Assembly: GCF_009870125.1 (NCBI RefSeq)
Contig: NC_046679.1
Location: forward strand, 992,001-1,056,000
Source: Drosophila pseudoobscura
Taxonomy: Eukaryota; Arthropoda; Insecta; Diptera; Drosophilidae
Direction: 5' to 3'
Length of the DNA stretch: 64,000 bases
A program made the translations under genes and the position numbers. The notes under the pieces are model-generated. The model searched no databases and was not told where the DNA came from. It saw only the letters and a program-made list of their open reading frames with translations. Positions 46,569-59,230 of the stretch are shown piece by piece (position 1 is the stretch's first letter; every line of letters starts with the position of its first letter).

Positions 46569-46660
46569 GATGATAGAATTTACAGCAATATCCGGAGCTA
46601 TATCCGGAAAAAGAAGCATCGAATAAAAGTGGGAAACAGCTAGAAAATATAAATCTTTAC
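46569..46660 (+). repeat. Dispersed repeat, copy 2
   Basis: It resembles 14267-14360 on the same strand, with the same anchors in the same order. It lies just upstream of the unrecognised frame at 46693-46941. Confidence 0.6.
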
Positions 46661-46692
46661 TTGCAATCGTTCCTTAATCGTTTTTATTTTCC

Positions 46693-46941
46693 GTGAAATG
46701 CGTGAAGGACAATCGTTATCTGAACGAACGCACTGAATATAACCCAAAGAGGAAGGAATTCGTGAGACCCAGGGGAGCACCTCAAGTGCCCCAAGAATCA
46801 GTCAAAGCAACCATACGCATGTGCAAAATGTATGTGTCTTACGGCTTGGACCCCAGACGTGTGAAGTCAATCTTCTCGGACTGCAAAAGCGGCTTTAGTG
46901 GCTCAGCAAAGACGCGAATCCCTTCGACGAGACTCTCCTAG
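46693..46941 (+). other. Unrecognised reading frame without a usual start codon
   Basis: An 82-codon open frame begins at GTG, not ATG, and is rich in charged residues (YNPKRKEFVRPRGAPQVPQE, then YGLDPRRVKSIF). The amino-acid composition looks protein-like and the region has no simple repeats. I do not recognise it. It may be a remnant exon of a gene that was duplicated with the repeat just upstream. Confidence 0.3.
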
Positions 46942-47132
46942 AGCGTGAGCCTGGGCACCATACCGAGTATACATACAATGATCATCTGAAATGACTGGTA
47001 TACCCAGACGTTCAGACGTTGATGAAGACAGCTCCCAAATTTAATTAAAGTTACCTTCCCAATGTTGGAGTTTGACTGTAGACTGCTCTTATCATGGATT
47101 TAATTGACAGTCTGTTTAATTACGGTGTGTGG

Positions 47133-47264
47133 TGCCTCCACCTCGAGGAGCTTCACCATTCCCGCCACCGATGTGGAGTAGCTCTGTTCCCCTTCGACCT
47201 GACATTGGACCTGTACCCATCCCCAGTGTGCGATCAGTGTGAAAAGCAGAATCCTCCACTTCAT
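47133..47264 (-). pseudogene. Gene J: orphan first exon of a prolyl 4-hydroxylase alpha gene
   Basis: An ATG at 47264 opens a signal peptide (MKWRILLFTLIAHWGW) followed by YSTSVAGMVKLLEVEA, which fits the start of the P4H N-terminal region (compare YSLSVVSMKPLVELE in H). Homology then stops, and the frame ends at 47100 after unrelated residues. No other P4H exon follows on the minus strand. The bases after the break (CTGTCAATTAAATCCATGA) resemble the 3' flank of gene I near 63640, so an internal deletion may have joined a first exon to a 3' flank. Confidence 0.6.
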
Positions 47265-48156
47265 GGCTCGCTCTGTGGCGTCTTGGTCTGTCTGACTGCC
47301 AGAGCCAACTGTCGCTTTCGGCGCCAAAGATAAATGCTTACCATGATTATTATTGCTATTGGTATTTCCATTGCTATTTCTGTTGCTCTGATGTTGTGCT
47401 GTGTCTGTGGCCCACTGATAAGCGGCGCGCATTGATAGCGACACGCACGATTTAATTAAACCGAAGAGCACCGGCGCAGAGCCCCAACTGAGCGGACCGC
47501 AGACGTGACCGCAGAGCAGGCAGCGGGCTGAGAGTCACCGCAGAACGTGCCGCTCGTGGGAGCGGAAGAGATGCTTCTGATCGATGTTTGATCGTTTGAT
47601 CGATGACGGCGTATGCCCTGATGGATCTATCGAATATAGAAATATGTCAAAAAAATATTGTTCGGATCAAGAGACACCGAGACACACAATACAATCAAAG
47701 TTTTGGGAGACACATTGGCTAAGTTTAGAAATTTCTCACCTTTATTAGACATATAGTACATCGACCTGTATTCTTTATTTGCAATATATGAAAAGAGAAT
47801 CTGGCATTCGTTTTCTCTGACTCTACTTCGTCCTTCTTTACGGTGGAATGTGAGTTGCTGTGCTCCTGCTGACAATGTTATCGTTACGGTTATTGATTGA
47901 AATTTGTACACTCTGTTGCCACACATATGGATGCTTGCCCCCAAGAGGATGAGGTGGGGGAGTGCCACAGGAGAAGGCGACAGCTGTTGCCGCTACTTGG
48001 CTGTGGCTGTTGCTGTTGCTGTTGCTGCTGCTCCGTTTTTGCTGTCCTTGCATTTGTCTCGCTCCTCAGGCAGGTATCTCCATCTCCTACTCGCCCTCCC
48101 CAATTTTGTGCTACACGCACATCCTGTCACTTGCAGGACCTAACACAGAGATACGC

Positions 48157-48157
48157 T

Positions 48158-48195
<38 letters not shown>
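48157..48195. repeat. (GA)n microsatellite
   Basis: GA dinucleotide run with one AAAG interruption; a typical GAGA-factor type sequence. Confidence 0.9.
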
Positions 48196-51100
48196 TGTGT
48201 GGGGGAGAGATGGACAATGGCCACATCAATTGTGCATTTCATTTAACTTGCCACGCCCGTGTGACTTTTAAGTGTTGCCACACACTCCCCTATCCACCAT
48301 GCTCTTCATTTGCACCCCTTTCCCCTTTCTCCTGTGGAGAGAACGAGAGAGATTCTCTGTAGAGAATCCCTGCTGCTGGACATGACAGCTTCTGCTTGAG
48401 CGAATGCGAATCTCTGCCCCTATCCAGAGGCAAACATGTTGCTGCCTGGCCCAAAAGGCCGAAAGCCAAAAGTATCTCCCCCCCGCCGCAGCCCCACTCC
48501 GCCTTTTCACTCTGTATCTGTATCTCTGTTTGGGTTTTTAGGTGTGTTAGGTATTATCTCTCTGGTCCATCCACACACCCACACCGACACCCACATCCCG
48601 CTGTTTCCCTCGGAGCAAACTTTCCCTCTGTGTGCGTCTGTGTGTCATTGTTAAATTTTGCGCTCGAACGATCTGCAACGGATGACATCCGTATCCGTGT
48701 GGCAGGCGTATGGCAAGAAGTTACTTTTGTGATTTACAGTATGCTGCCACTCCGGTACTTTTTGTTCATCAAAGAGTGCCCTCCCCGGCCCCCACTCCCC
48801 CACGGAGCTCCCTCCTCTTCTGTTCGAAGGTGCAGCCCAAAGGTCGAATGTCGTTTGCTGGTTGTCGCTTGTCGCTTGTCGGTTGCTGGTCGGTCGTTTG
48901 GCTCGTCCTGTCGTTAGCATTTGGCTTAAATTGCGCAAAATGCGTGTAATTGCTGGAACTGACGATTGAATGAGTTCTCTCGTGTATTTGTCGTGTATTA
49001 GAAGGAGGCATTGGAAGGGGTAGTAGTAGTAGTGTCCTGTTTCCTCAAGATTTAAAGTTTCTGATTTGATTTGCTCAACCCGCAGCCAGACAGACAGACT
49101 GCCTGCCTGCCCGTAGTAATTATGAGCGCATTGTTGTGCGAAAAATTGAGTTTAAGTTTCGAATTTTCCAATGGAGAGCAGCTCGTCCCGGAGTTTGTTT
49201 TCACTTGGAAACTTGTCTCCTGCCGCAGCTCCTGCCCCTCGAATTGGACTCTGCCAGATGTTTCCGTTTCCTCTTTTGGGGAGAGTGAAAGTGTTGCCGA
49301 GGATAATCATATTTAGAAGTGGGGCTACCAGATGAAGTTATACTGGGTTGAAGGTTTGAAGGGTATCCTGGCTATCCTTTGGTCTGGCAGCCACAATTAA
49401 TGCATTTTTATTGCCCCGTTCATCATTCAAAATTTGTCAATAGAACGAACCCCTGCCAGAGCCCGGAGCCCAGAGCCCGGAGCACAGATCCCAGACCGCA
49501 AGCCATTTAATATATATCGTATATAGAAAGAGAGGAGGTGCTGCCGCTGGACACCCAGGGGACAGGAGACACAGCCTATAGGTATTTTATTATTTATCAG
49601 CCATTCACGATCGCAGGACCTGCTCCTGTTCGAGGCTGGGGGCTTCTGTTTTATTTTATATAAAGGCAATATTTCTGCGAGCGAAACAATAAAGTCGCGC
49701 TGTCATTGATTTATTTGTCTGCTACTGGTGCTGGTGGTGCTGCTGCTGCCCCTTCTGCCTCTGCTGCGTGCAACAATAAACTGGCAGGCACTGTGCAACA
49801 ACGCAACGAAATGCACTCGCACAATGCACAGGAGCGGCAGGAGTCTGAATGGAGGAGGTCCTGGCTAGGTGTCGAGCCTCCAAACATAATTCATTTCCGC
49901 TCATTGTCAGCGCAGTGCAGCGCAGGAGTTGATTCTTTTTTCTGTGGAGCCTGGATTTAAAATAACAGAGCAGAACCCATGAAAAGAATCCTCAAAGTGC
50001 GAAAAAAACACCAGAGGAGCCCCAGGATCAGGAGAGGAGGCAGGAGGCTGCAGGACAATGCAGGTAAATTGACTGTGGCAGATCCCCGGGCTTTGTCCTC
50101 CACAAATTGTCCTCTCGACTGCTCCTGCCATGCAAAGGCTGTATAAAAATACTTGACGATTCATTGAACAATTCGCCGGGAGCTTAACGCAGTCCTTGAG
50201 TCCGATTCCAGGCTCTACCCCTGCTGACATATGCCCCAAAGTGAACTAAGCTTCCCCTTTCCCTCGCCCCCAAAGAAACACAGAGAGAGAGAGAGAGGCA
50301 GGATGACATAATTAAATCCTTGCAGTAATTAAATTCCCCAAAAAAGCAAATAAAACCCTTTTTCTCGGGGAACTACCTTAATTGCATGCGATAAGCCGTT
50401 AGATTCGGCCAGGGCCAGGGGATGGGGTGCCCTGAAGTTGTGCGGGAGACGGGGCGCATACGTAATGCAAATTATTTTCAACATTTTCACATTTAATTGC
50501 GAGGCAGAGGCAGATACAGGGGACAGCAGCAGTAGCAGCATCAGAATGAAAGAGGATTCCGGACGGGACAGGACGGGACACTCGGCACATTCATTAAGCA
50601 AACCCCTGCCAGAAGGGTGGTATGGGGCGACTACTGGTCAAGTGTCCCATGTCCCATGTCCCATGTGTCCCATGTCCAGTGGGAGGACAGAGGAATGCGG
50701 CGCTGCAGGGGGGGACCATCGCATACCACATGGAAATTAAGTTTTCGCATTTCCTACCTTTCCTACCATATGGGGATTCTCGCATTTCGGGGCTTTCTCT
50801 CTCTCTATCTCTTCCTTTTTTCAGTTGATAATCCAGCATAATGCGCTTTTATTTGGAATAATAATGTTGCTGTCGACATCGGTCCGGGCTCATTAAATGC
50901 CAAGTGAAATGCCAGCAAATGCCGCCAGCAGGAGACGAACCCCAAAAAAAAACTTAACAAAAAAAACGTAGAGAGATTTCCACATAAAAGTTGTGAAAGT
51001 CCCAAAAAGGTTTGTTCACCGCAAAATTGTTGCATGAGGTGTCAAAGTTCATTCCGTGGCTGTGGCTGTGAATTAATTCCAATGCCAAACCGCCCCCGCT

Positions 51101-54100
51101 GTTTCGCTCCCCCGTTAATTGTGGACATTTTCCGGGAAATTAAGTTTTTCTGTGGGATGAGATGGGTGTGGGCTGGATAGAGTGGGAGATTTGATAAGTC
51201 ATAGAGCTCCACATTTATATATTTCTATCATTTTATAAATAAATAAATATTTGCGATATTTATGGGATTCTAAAGCAGATCGAAAGATATAGTTTTAGTA
51301 GTTTTGTAGGTGCATGTTTTGAATTCCATTCCATTCATAGATGAATCCCCAGACATGACAAACGCAGTGGCAGTCGCATAAATTCCAGATTCCTGGGCCA
51401 AAAGGACAACGAACCTTTCGGTTAACCGAAGCTTCCACAATAAATCTCATGGAAAACGATTTCCCAACATTTCCACTATACCCCCCACCCCTCCAGTACA
51501 CCCCCTCCTGGAGAATGTCGCACTTTTGGCTTCTTAGCAGAAAATTCTTGCGGCCTTTGCTCAAAAATAATTTATCATTTTCCCTACGCTTTTCCCTGAA
51601 ACATTTCAGTGTGTGAAAATTCCCTGGCTGTGCCACACGGTTGGAGGGGGGAGTGGTGGTTGGCTGCTGCGGTTGCAAGTGCGAAGGAGGGGTTCCTTCT
51701 ACCTTTTCCAGGGTTTCGTGCGGTTTCAAGTTTTGTCAAACTGTTTTATCGTCATTTAAAGTTTTTCCGCCGCCTGGCGCTTGTTTTTATAGTTCTGTAA
51801 TTTTGGAATTGTTGGAATTCCGGTACAACTCTCTTCCAAGGGGGAGAGGGAGGACTTTTCCCCCAGGTGGGGGTGTGCCCCGGACTGGGGACTGGGGACT
51901 GTGGACTATGGACAGTGGCCTATGGCTGGAATACCTCAACATTAAAATGCCATTAATGCATTTGCGTAATGTTTGCCACGCTCCCCGCTCCGCGCCCCCT
52001 GGCACAGCCTCCTCCCGGGGCACACACCTCATTGAAAGCCCATTAAAGTGACTTATGAGTGGGGGAGTCCGTTCCGTTCCGTTCCGATGCACTGTCCGGA
52101 GACCTCGTCCTCGTCCCGTTCCCCCTCTCCTTTTGGGTGCGGGAGAAATGTAAAAATTGCATTAAAAGCGAGTGCCATCGGAGGAGGGGATGGCCAGGAG
52201 AGTGTGTGTGTGTGTATGTGGGAGTGGCAGGTGGATGCAGCATTTGTCTTATCAGCTCCTGGTTCTGGTTCTGGTTCTGGTCCTCGGCCATCCCTCTTCT
52301 CTGGAAACTGGGACTGGGACTGGGACTGGCAAATGGCAATGGAATGGCCAAATGGTCGGCCACACACATTTGCCTGACCATAATGAGCGGCAATTACCCC
52401 GCATCGGCCGCAAATTTGCATTGCACATTCGGGAAAAATGTTGCAACACATTGGTGGAACGTGCAGGGAGAAGGGACAAAAGGGGAGTAAACATTGTGCA
52501 ATCTTTTATCAACAGCAATAATAACAGACATTGCGAATGCAAATGCAAATGGAAATGGAAAATGCAAGTGGAGCCCCGAGTGCAGGAAAAGGGAAAGGAA
52601 ACCCCAACTGGCATTTGGGGGTTCGTTTTTTGTTTGTTTTTTAATTGCGCCTACTCGAGGGTTAAGCGACTCGAAAACGGTAAGAGGTAATATGCGAAAA
52701 GGGAAAGCATATACTTTCACTTTCTCTAACCAATAAATGTGCATCTAAGAATCGAACCAGCTCGACGTTTGATTGAGCTTTAACAGCGCAATAGCAATGG
52801 AAATATTCAGAGAAAAGCAGAGAAAGAGTGAATCAGAAATTCCTTAAAACATCAAAGGGTAGGTACAATGTTTAAACGTTAAACACCCAAAAATGCACTT
52901 ATTCCTGATGAATTGGTGATGGGTTCTCCAGCCTCAACTTCAGAAAAAACTTGAAGAAGTTAAACCGCAAGCCGGAAGCTGCTCTGGAGCCTTAATCCGA
53001 CTCCCACTAATACGACTCAATTTAAGCACCGCTAAATCAACAACTGCCACTCAGCGGAGAGGCAGAGGCAGGAGGGGAGGGCAATCTCCAGAACGGAGAC
53101 AGAAAACGTTCTCGAAGATACGAAGATACTCGTACCAAGAAGATTGAATAAACTGTGAGTAAAATTAAAAGTGCCAGAAGGAGAGTACGAGCACGAGGTA
53201 CTAGAGTAAGGAGAGCACCTAGAGCAGAACAGCCACAGTACACCTACAGGACACCCACTTCCTTAGACCGCTTCCTTAGACATTTTCCCCATTTCCCATT
53301 CCCATTCCCGATTCCCGACTTTCCCATTGCTGAAGAACAAGTTCCGTCAGAGTGCGCAACATTTTTACGCTTCTTTTGGTTCATTTTCAATGCATTTAAC
53401 TTGAGTGACTCTTTAATCCTTGTAAGTATCTTACCAGGACCCCAAGACCAGGACGTGCCACCAGGGGAGGGGAGAGAGAGAGGAAGGAAGAGTGCCTTTT
53501 TGGAAGGAAAGGCATCTTCTGCTACAATATTTATTTACCTTGCGCCTTTTGTGCCCACGTGCAAGTTTCGTTTCCTTCTGCGTCTTGGCCTTTTTCTTCC
53601 TTAGACTTCAGCTCCCCAATTGTGTGCTCCCTGTCGTCGCTCCCTGGCTACGTGTCTCTCAGGCCAGACCTGTTCCCGGACAGAGGACAGGGGACAGGGG
53701 ACACGGTATGAGGGGTTGGGATGTCTGCCACTTGGCATATTTTAAATACATTTCATGCGCTCCTGAGCTCCGTTTGCTGCTGCTGCTGCTACTGCTGTTC
53801 CTTCAGGATATTTACTTCTTGAGAATATGTTTACTCGTGTTGTGCATATTTTAATCGTTTACTTTGCCACAGACTTTTCGGCAGTTCTTCCCCTCTGCCT
53901 CTCCATCTCTTCCTGTCTCCTTCTTTGAGTTGCGTTTAAGTTAAATAAGCCATGCGAGTCCTGTCTCCAGTCTCCGTCTCTACTCCTGTTGCTGTGGCTC
54001 CTTTTCATTTTCTTGACTAATTTCTGCTACGGACTTAAAGCTTCCTCTTCAGGGAAAATACTCTCATAATTGTTATGTTCGTGCCACAATTTGTTAGCGT

Positions 54101-56699
54101 GGAACGCGACTCCGCCAAAACGAGACGCATAAATCAGCAGAGCCATGAAGTCCGCTAATAGAAACATTATGCTATGGACAATGACCACAGGAGCAGTACT
54201 AAAAGTACACTGGAATAAAGTTTGAAGTTTCTACTGTAGAAAAATAGGAAATTCATGTAAAACATACCTTTTTTCCATATATTTTCTTTAGGTGTTCAGA
54301 TCTGTTTATTGTGTCTTTGGGTTGCACTTCAATTGACCCTATCCCATCTGCGATTTTTAGCCAGTAGTCACCCGCACTCTGTGATGCGGGAAACAGTGCA
54401 AAAACAGAGAACCAACGGCAAACAGGTGTTGATTATTTATCTGTCTGAGGATTGCACGTCCCCCCTGGAACTCTCCTCCTCCCCTTATGGCTTGTATCCC
54501 TGTTTCTGTTTCCTGTGGCTGCTCCTGCGAAATTTATAATGAATTCTAATGAGCTGCAGAAGATACGCCGCGTATCTGGCGGCCTCCGGCGCTTCGTTAG
54601 CCGCGATGCGAGCTGCGCTTCAACGCGTACCGGTCCGTTCTGTTCTGCTCTGTTCCTTCTGGAGGTAGCAGCAGAACAAAGCGGGATGCTCTGCTCCAAG
54701 GAGAGGATGGGGGAGGCTGAGAGCGGGGCAAAGTTTGGCGCACAAATAGCCAAGGGCTAAGAAGGAGTTGGTTGTCTGCAAAAGTTCGCCCTGGTATGGG
54801 ACTTACATGTGTTCCACAAGTTTTCAAATCCTTCACTTCATTGATGTTTATCGAATATTAAAGGTAATCCACCCATCCATGCACCCATCCATCCACTCAT
54901 ACTCCCTTGGGTTGGACCCTTTGATTGCTCAGTTTGTCGTAAAACTTTTGGCGAGTGGTTCCCCCTCCGCCTTCTCCGGGGGAAACGCCTGCCAAAATTA
55001 TTTCAATTAAGTTTCTTACAAAACAACCTTCATCCCATGCCACCCCTCTCAGCTACCCCTTCGTATACCTCTGCCTCCTGGTGGATGGAGGGATTTCCTT
55101 TCATTAGTTGCGCTTGTTTTTGTTTCACTCGGAAATTTATCGTCAGGTTCGATGGCTGGCAAAAGTTTTTATTGCACGCCTCTATGCCTCTATGCCTCTG
55201 CCTCTATTGCTGCCACTGCCGCCGCTTGTTGGCTTTTGATTATTCAAATTAAGCTTAATTGTTAAGGTGGTCTGGCACCCATAAAAGTCACTTGAGTTCT
55301 ATGAAGATTATTGCTCCTTTATTGGAGGAGAATCACAGGCCATTCCTCTCGAGATTCGTATCGATTGGGGGCCCCGAAACTAGACCCACTTTTCGGAGGC
55401 TCTGTTTCTGTTTGCAGATGGAAGCCCCAAAGAGCGGAAACGTTTCCAGTGCCGAATATTTTTTTGTTGCCGGGCGAAAAACCATTCTGCGGTTCACCTT
55501 TTTGTGACACTCCCCGCCATCCGGCCATCCGGTGGCTGAAAAAAAGACACAGACGCATTTGGGGGCAGGCGGGAGTGGCGCGAAATTCGTGCATTAAATG
55601 GACTGAACTTCCGCCTGTTGAAAGCCACACATCGAGTGCGGGAACGAGTGCATCTGAATTTATGCCGCAATGCCCCCAATAATCCATTTTTAGGGAGCCA
55701 TCAGACGAAACCAAAAATATCGGACTGCAGATCCATTGTTTCCGTGCTAATTGTTTGGGGCTGCTCTCTGGGACTTTTCTCTTTTTACTTCCACTCTAGA
55801 AGTGTGGCATGTGCCACATACCCCACTCCCCTGCGAACTGCTGGATTCGGAGTGGATTCAGAGGTTTTGCCGGGGAAACGGAACGGGACGCAGCTGCTGG
55901 TAAGGTTTGCAATTATTTTGCAAACAATGAAATTGTTGCTTCGTGTGCAAACATAAAATCAAATTGTGTGCGGAGGTGTGTGCAGATGTTACACCACAGT
56001 GCAGATACATTCGCACACGAAGATACTTTCGCCCTGGAAGAAGGTGTCTCTCGCTCTCGCTCCGTGCGCGGGACACAGCTGCCGGGCGAGCATTTGCCTT
56101 GATTTGATTCCGTTCGGAATCGGTTTACCTATTGGCGAGGGGAGTATCTGCCTGTCTGTCGAGTCTATAGATATGCAAATGAGGGGCGACAGGACCAGGG
56201 GAGGCAGGTGATGGCTCCATAAAAACTGTAATCAATATGTCGAGCACTCACACACACACCGCCCATGAGAGGAGGAGGAGCAGAAGGAAAATCGTGTGCC
56301 GTGGTTTCGGGGAGGAGTAGTAGAGTGTTCCATTAAGTTTGCATTTATTTCGCAAGTAGATCTGATCCGCATATCCACGGGTGGAGAGCGTGGAGAGGGC
56401 AGAACGAGAGCACTCCGCTAACAAAGTGCAAATCGAGCGAAATAAATCAAGTGGCCTCTGCGCGGCCCTGCACTGCGCCTGCGGCAAACGACTCGGCGAC
56501 AAACTCCGCGATCTGGCTAAATTAATCACTTGGCCATACATCAAAACAAACAGATCATGACAAATGCAGAGCGTAAATCGAGCGTACATGCGGATACCAC
56601 CCCCCGCCCCCCTACCCTACTCTATCACCCAAAAGTATACGTACCATTCCGCTGGCACACACCTCGGGCCCATTGTCTGCTTCTGTCTTGTCTACCTAA

Positions 56700-56728
56700 G
56701 GGGATAGGGGATAGGGGATAGGGGATAG
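56700..56728. repeat. GGGGATA tandem repeat
   Basis: Four head-to-tail copies of a 7-base unit. Confidence 0.85.
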
Positions 56729-57411
56729 CGGGTACATATAGATACTCTATCAACGACTGCTGCCTTGAAGGTGGGATGCCACTAATTGGCATCGCTCTGA
56801 GTATCGCCCTAGAGCTCTAGAGATGGCACTCAATAGCATGATCAAATATCGAATACGATAAGCCTCTAATTGTCAGCCATTATTTATACAAATTATTTAC
56901 TTGAATTGTTCATATTTTCGGGATAATGTCTTTTGTTTTGTATAATTTCTAGGATCAATATTTTGTATATCATGTACGTATTAAATATATATAAAGATAA
57001 TCGTATTTTTCTTACAATTCGATAGGGAAAAGCAATAGCTTCAAGGAGTTCCGTGTTCCTTGGAGTAGAGAATAAATCAGTATTCATTTACCACTGTCTC
57101 TTGTGATGCAATATTTTGTACTTTGTTCTCGGGACTCTCCGTGTCTTTGTAGATGATCTCCCCGTCTCAGTGCCAGGGCATTTAGTGTTCGCCTTGCCTT
57201 CTTCTGGTTCTCCTTCCTAGTTCTGGATGTTTTTGCCGCTGCTTTAATTAAAATAATTTCCACGTTTGTTGCTGCTGGCTGCACTTTTTCCACGTGAATT
57301 TCCCCACAAGCTTGGGGAGGAGCGAACAAAGCAGACGACGAGCGACATAGCCGCTGTCATGTTCGCTTGTCTAGCAATGTGTCCGCTGGCCAGGTCTCTG
57401 CATACCCATCT

Positions 57412-57447
57412 CCATCCCCATCCCCATCCCCATCCCCATCCCCATCT
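57412..57447. repeat. CCCCAT tandem repeat
   Basis: About six copies of a 6-base unit, followed by further CATCTC-like units. Confidence 0.9.
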
Positions 57448-57784
57448 TCTTTCTCCATCTCCAACTGCATCTCCATATCCAAGGCGTCTGGCCAACGCAT
57501 AAATTATGCTTCGTTGTCGTCGAGGAGGGAAGCCGCAGTCTGAGGTGACACAAAAGGTACAAACAAAACCCAGGAAGAACTGGCAACAGAATTTCTTGGC
57601 ACAGTGAAAATAGTTTTCCCTGGTTTTTCCTGGCCTTCCCCCTGCCACCCCGCTTCACTGGCTTCACTTCATTGTCAGCGCAATGGAGTTTTAATTGTCG
57701 CACGGACTGCACATAAATCTGCGCTGCGCGATTTAAGATTTTCTAAAACATTTGAAGTCAATCTATCGCAGCCCCTTAATGGTT

Positions 57785-57805
57785 CGGTCGGTCGGTCGGT
57801 CGGTC
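57785..57805. repeat. CGGT tetranucleotide repeat
   Basis: Five head-to-tail copies. Confidence 0.9.
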
Positions 57806-59221
57806 AGCCAGGTGCCAGACGTAGCCGTAGGACGAAGAGCACAAAACATGACCACAACACATAACAAATGTTGGATGCCAGAACAGAGCAGAACAGAACA
57901 GAACAAAAACAGAATAGACCTGAAGAATGAGTAGTTCTTGGCCAACGGCCAGCCTCTGGCTTTGGCCAGACAATGTCGAGACGCCAAACGCCACAGACTC
58001 TTAAAGTGTCGAACAAGAGGAGTCGTCCTTCCTCCCCACTCGCACATTCGCAGAGGGGAGGGAGAGGGAAATGTTTTGCATTTCAAATTGCATTTTAATC
58101 GCATTTCAACCTGAAATGCCATTAGACATAATTCGTTTAGCTGCATTCGGTCTGTCCCTGTTCGAATCATTGCGATATGGCCATGCCATGCGACGACTGA
58201 CTGTTGCGCTCCACTGGAGGACAATTGGCCGTCCCTCCGTCAATGCGTCCCTCCGTCAGTCCGTCCGTCCGCACACGTAAATCAACTTTGGCATTGATTT
58301 CCACTGACTGGCTCTATTCTGATTGCGATTTGTATGCAACTGTGAGGCACTGTCCACTGCCCCCAGATTATGCAATCAGTCTCCATTCCACATTCCACAT
58401 TCCACTCTCTCTCTCTTCGGGACACACACATGTCAAATTTGTCATCCCATAATTGATTGTAAGCCGTCGACCGTCCACTCCACTGACTGTACGTTTAATC
58501 AATTTTGAAACGGTATTCGGGCCTGAGTTTTGGACTCGGACTCTCCGGTCAATTGTCTGACGTGGCCCACACTGATGGCAAATACTCCCTCCACGGGGAG
58601 GCAAGTAAATAAACTAATTCAAGTACTGCTAAGATGTGTCTAATATCAGACAATGAGGGGTCAGACTGCAGTTTTTAGATAGATTTCCATTAGCTTTTCG
58701 TGATGCCCCGTCGGCAGAGGATGCTTTGTCTCTGACCGCGGCCTACCCGACGTCGTCTGCTCACCAATGCCCAAGCAGCTGAGTCGGTCCACAGAATCCA
58801 AAAACAAAATTTAGATGGCATTCTTTGGTCTTTGGTGATACCCACTATGGGACAAGATGATATGATAACCGTGGACCTGCACATAAGATCCAGAATTTGT
58901 GCTCTTAACACTGGAAAGATTTCGATTCGAAGAAAAAGGAGTGTCTGGTCTAGTGTGAATCTTAATGTGCTGTTCCTAATGTAGACTCCCCAAATATTGA
59001 ATGTTTCAAGTGATTTTTACTTAATTTTCAGATATTTTTGATTTTAGAAAGTTTTTTTTCGCTGTGCAGTGCATCGAATCCATCGATCGATCGAGAGGGG
59101 GGACAATGCTCTCGTCTCTGGGCGGCTGCAGCCTTGGCACCTGTCAGCACCTCCGTTCGATTCGTCAGTCGGCCGATCGATTGATCGGGCGCATTGCCCC
59201 CACCTCAGTGATTTGTTCAGG

Positions 59222-59230
59222 TATAAATAG
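59222..59230 (+). promoter_or_regulatory. Isolated strong TATA box match
   Basis: TATAAATAG is a strong TATA match in GC-moderate surroundings, preceded by several ATCGAT clusters (59085-59096). The first ATG-led frame downstream is 54 codons from 59322 and has no recognisable domain. It may drive a noncoding or unseen spliced transcript, or be chance. Confidence 0.25.

Larger units (their letters stand above)
46298..47099. other. Intergenic region downstream of gene E
   Basis: It starts with the 3' flank of E, similar to that of F for about 60 bases. It then holds the second copy of the dispersed repeat and an unrecognised reading frame. Confidence 0.55.
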
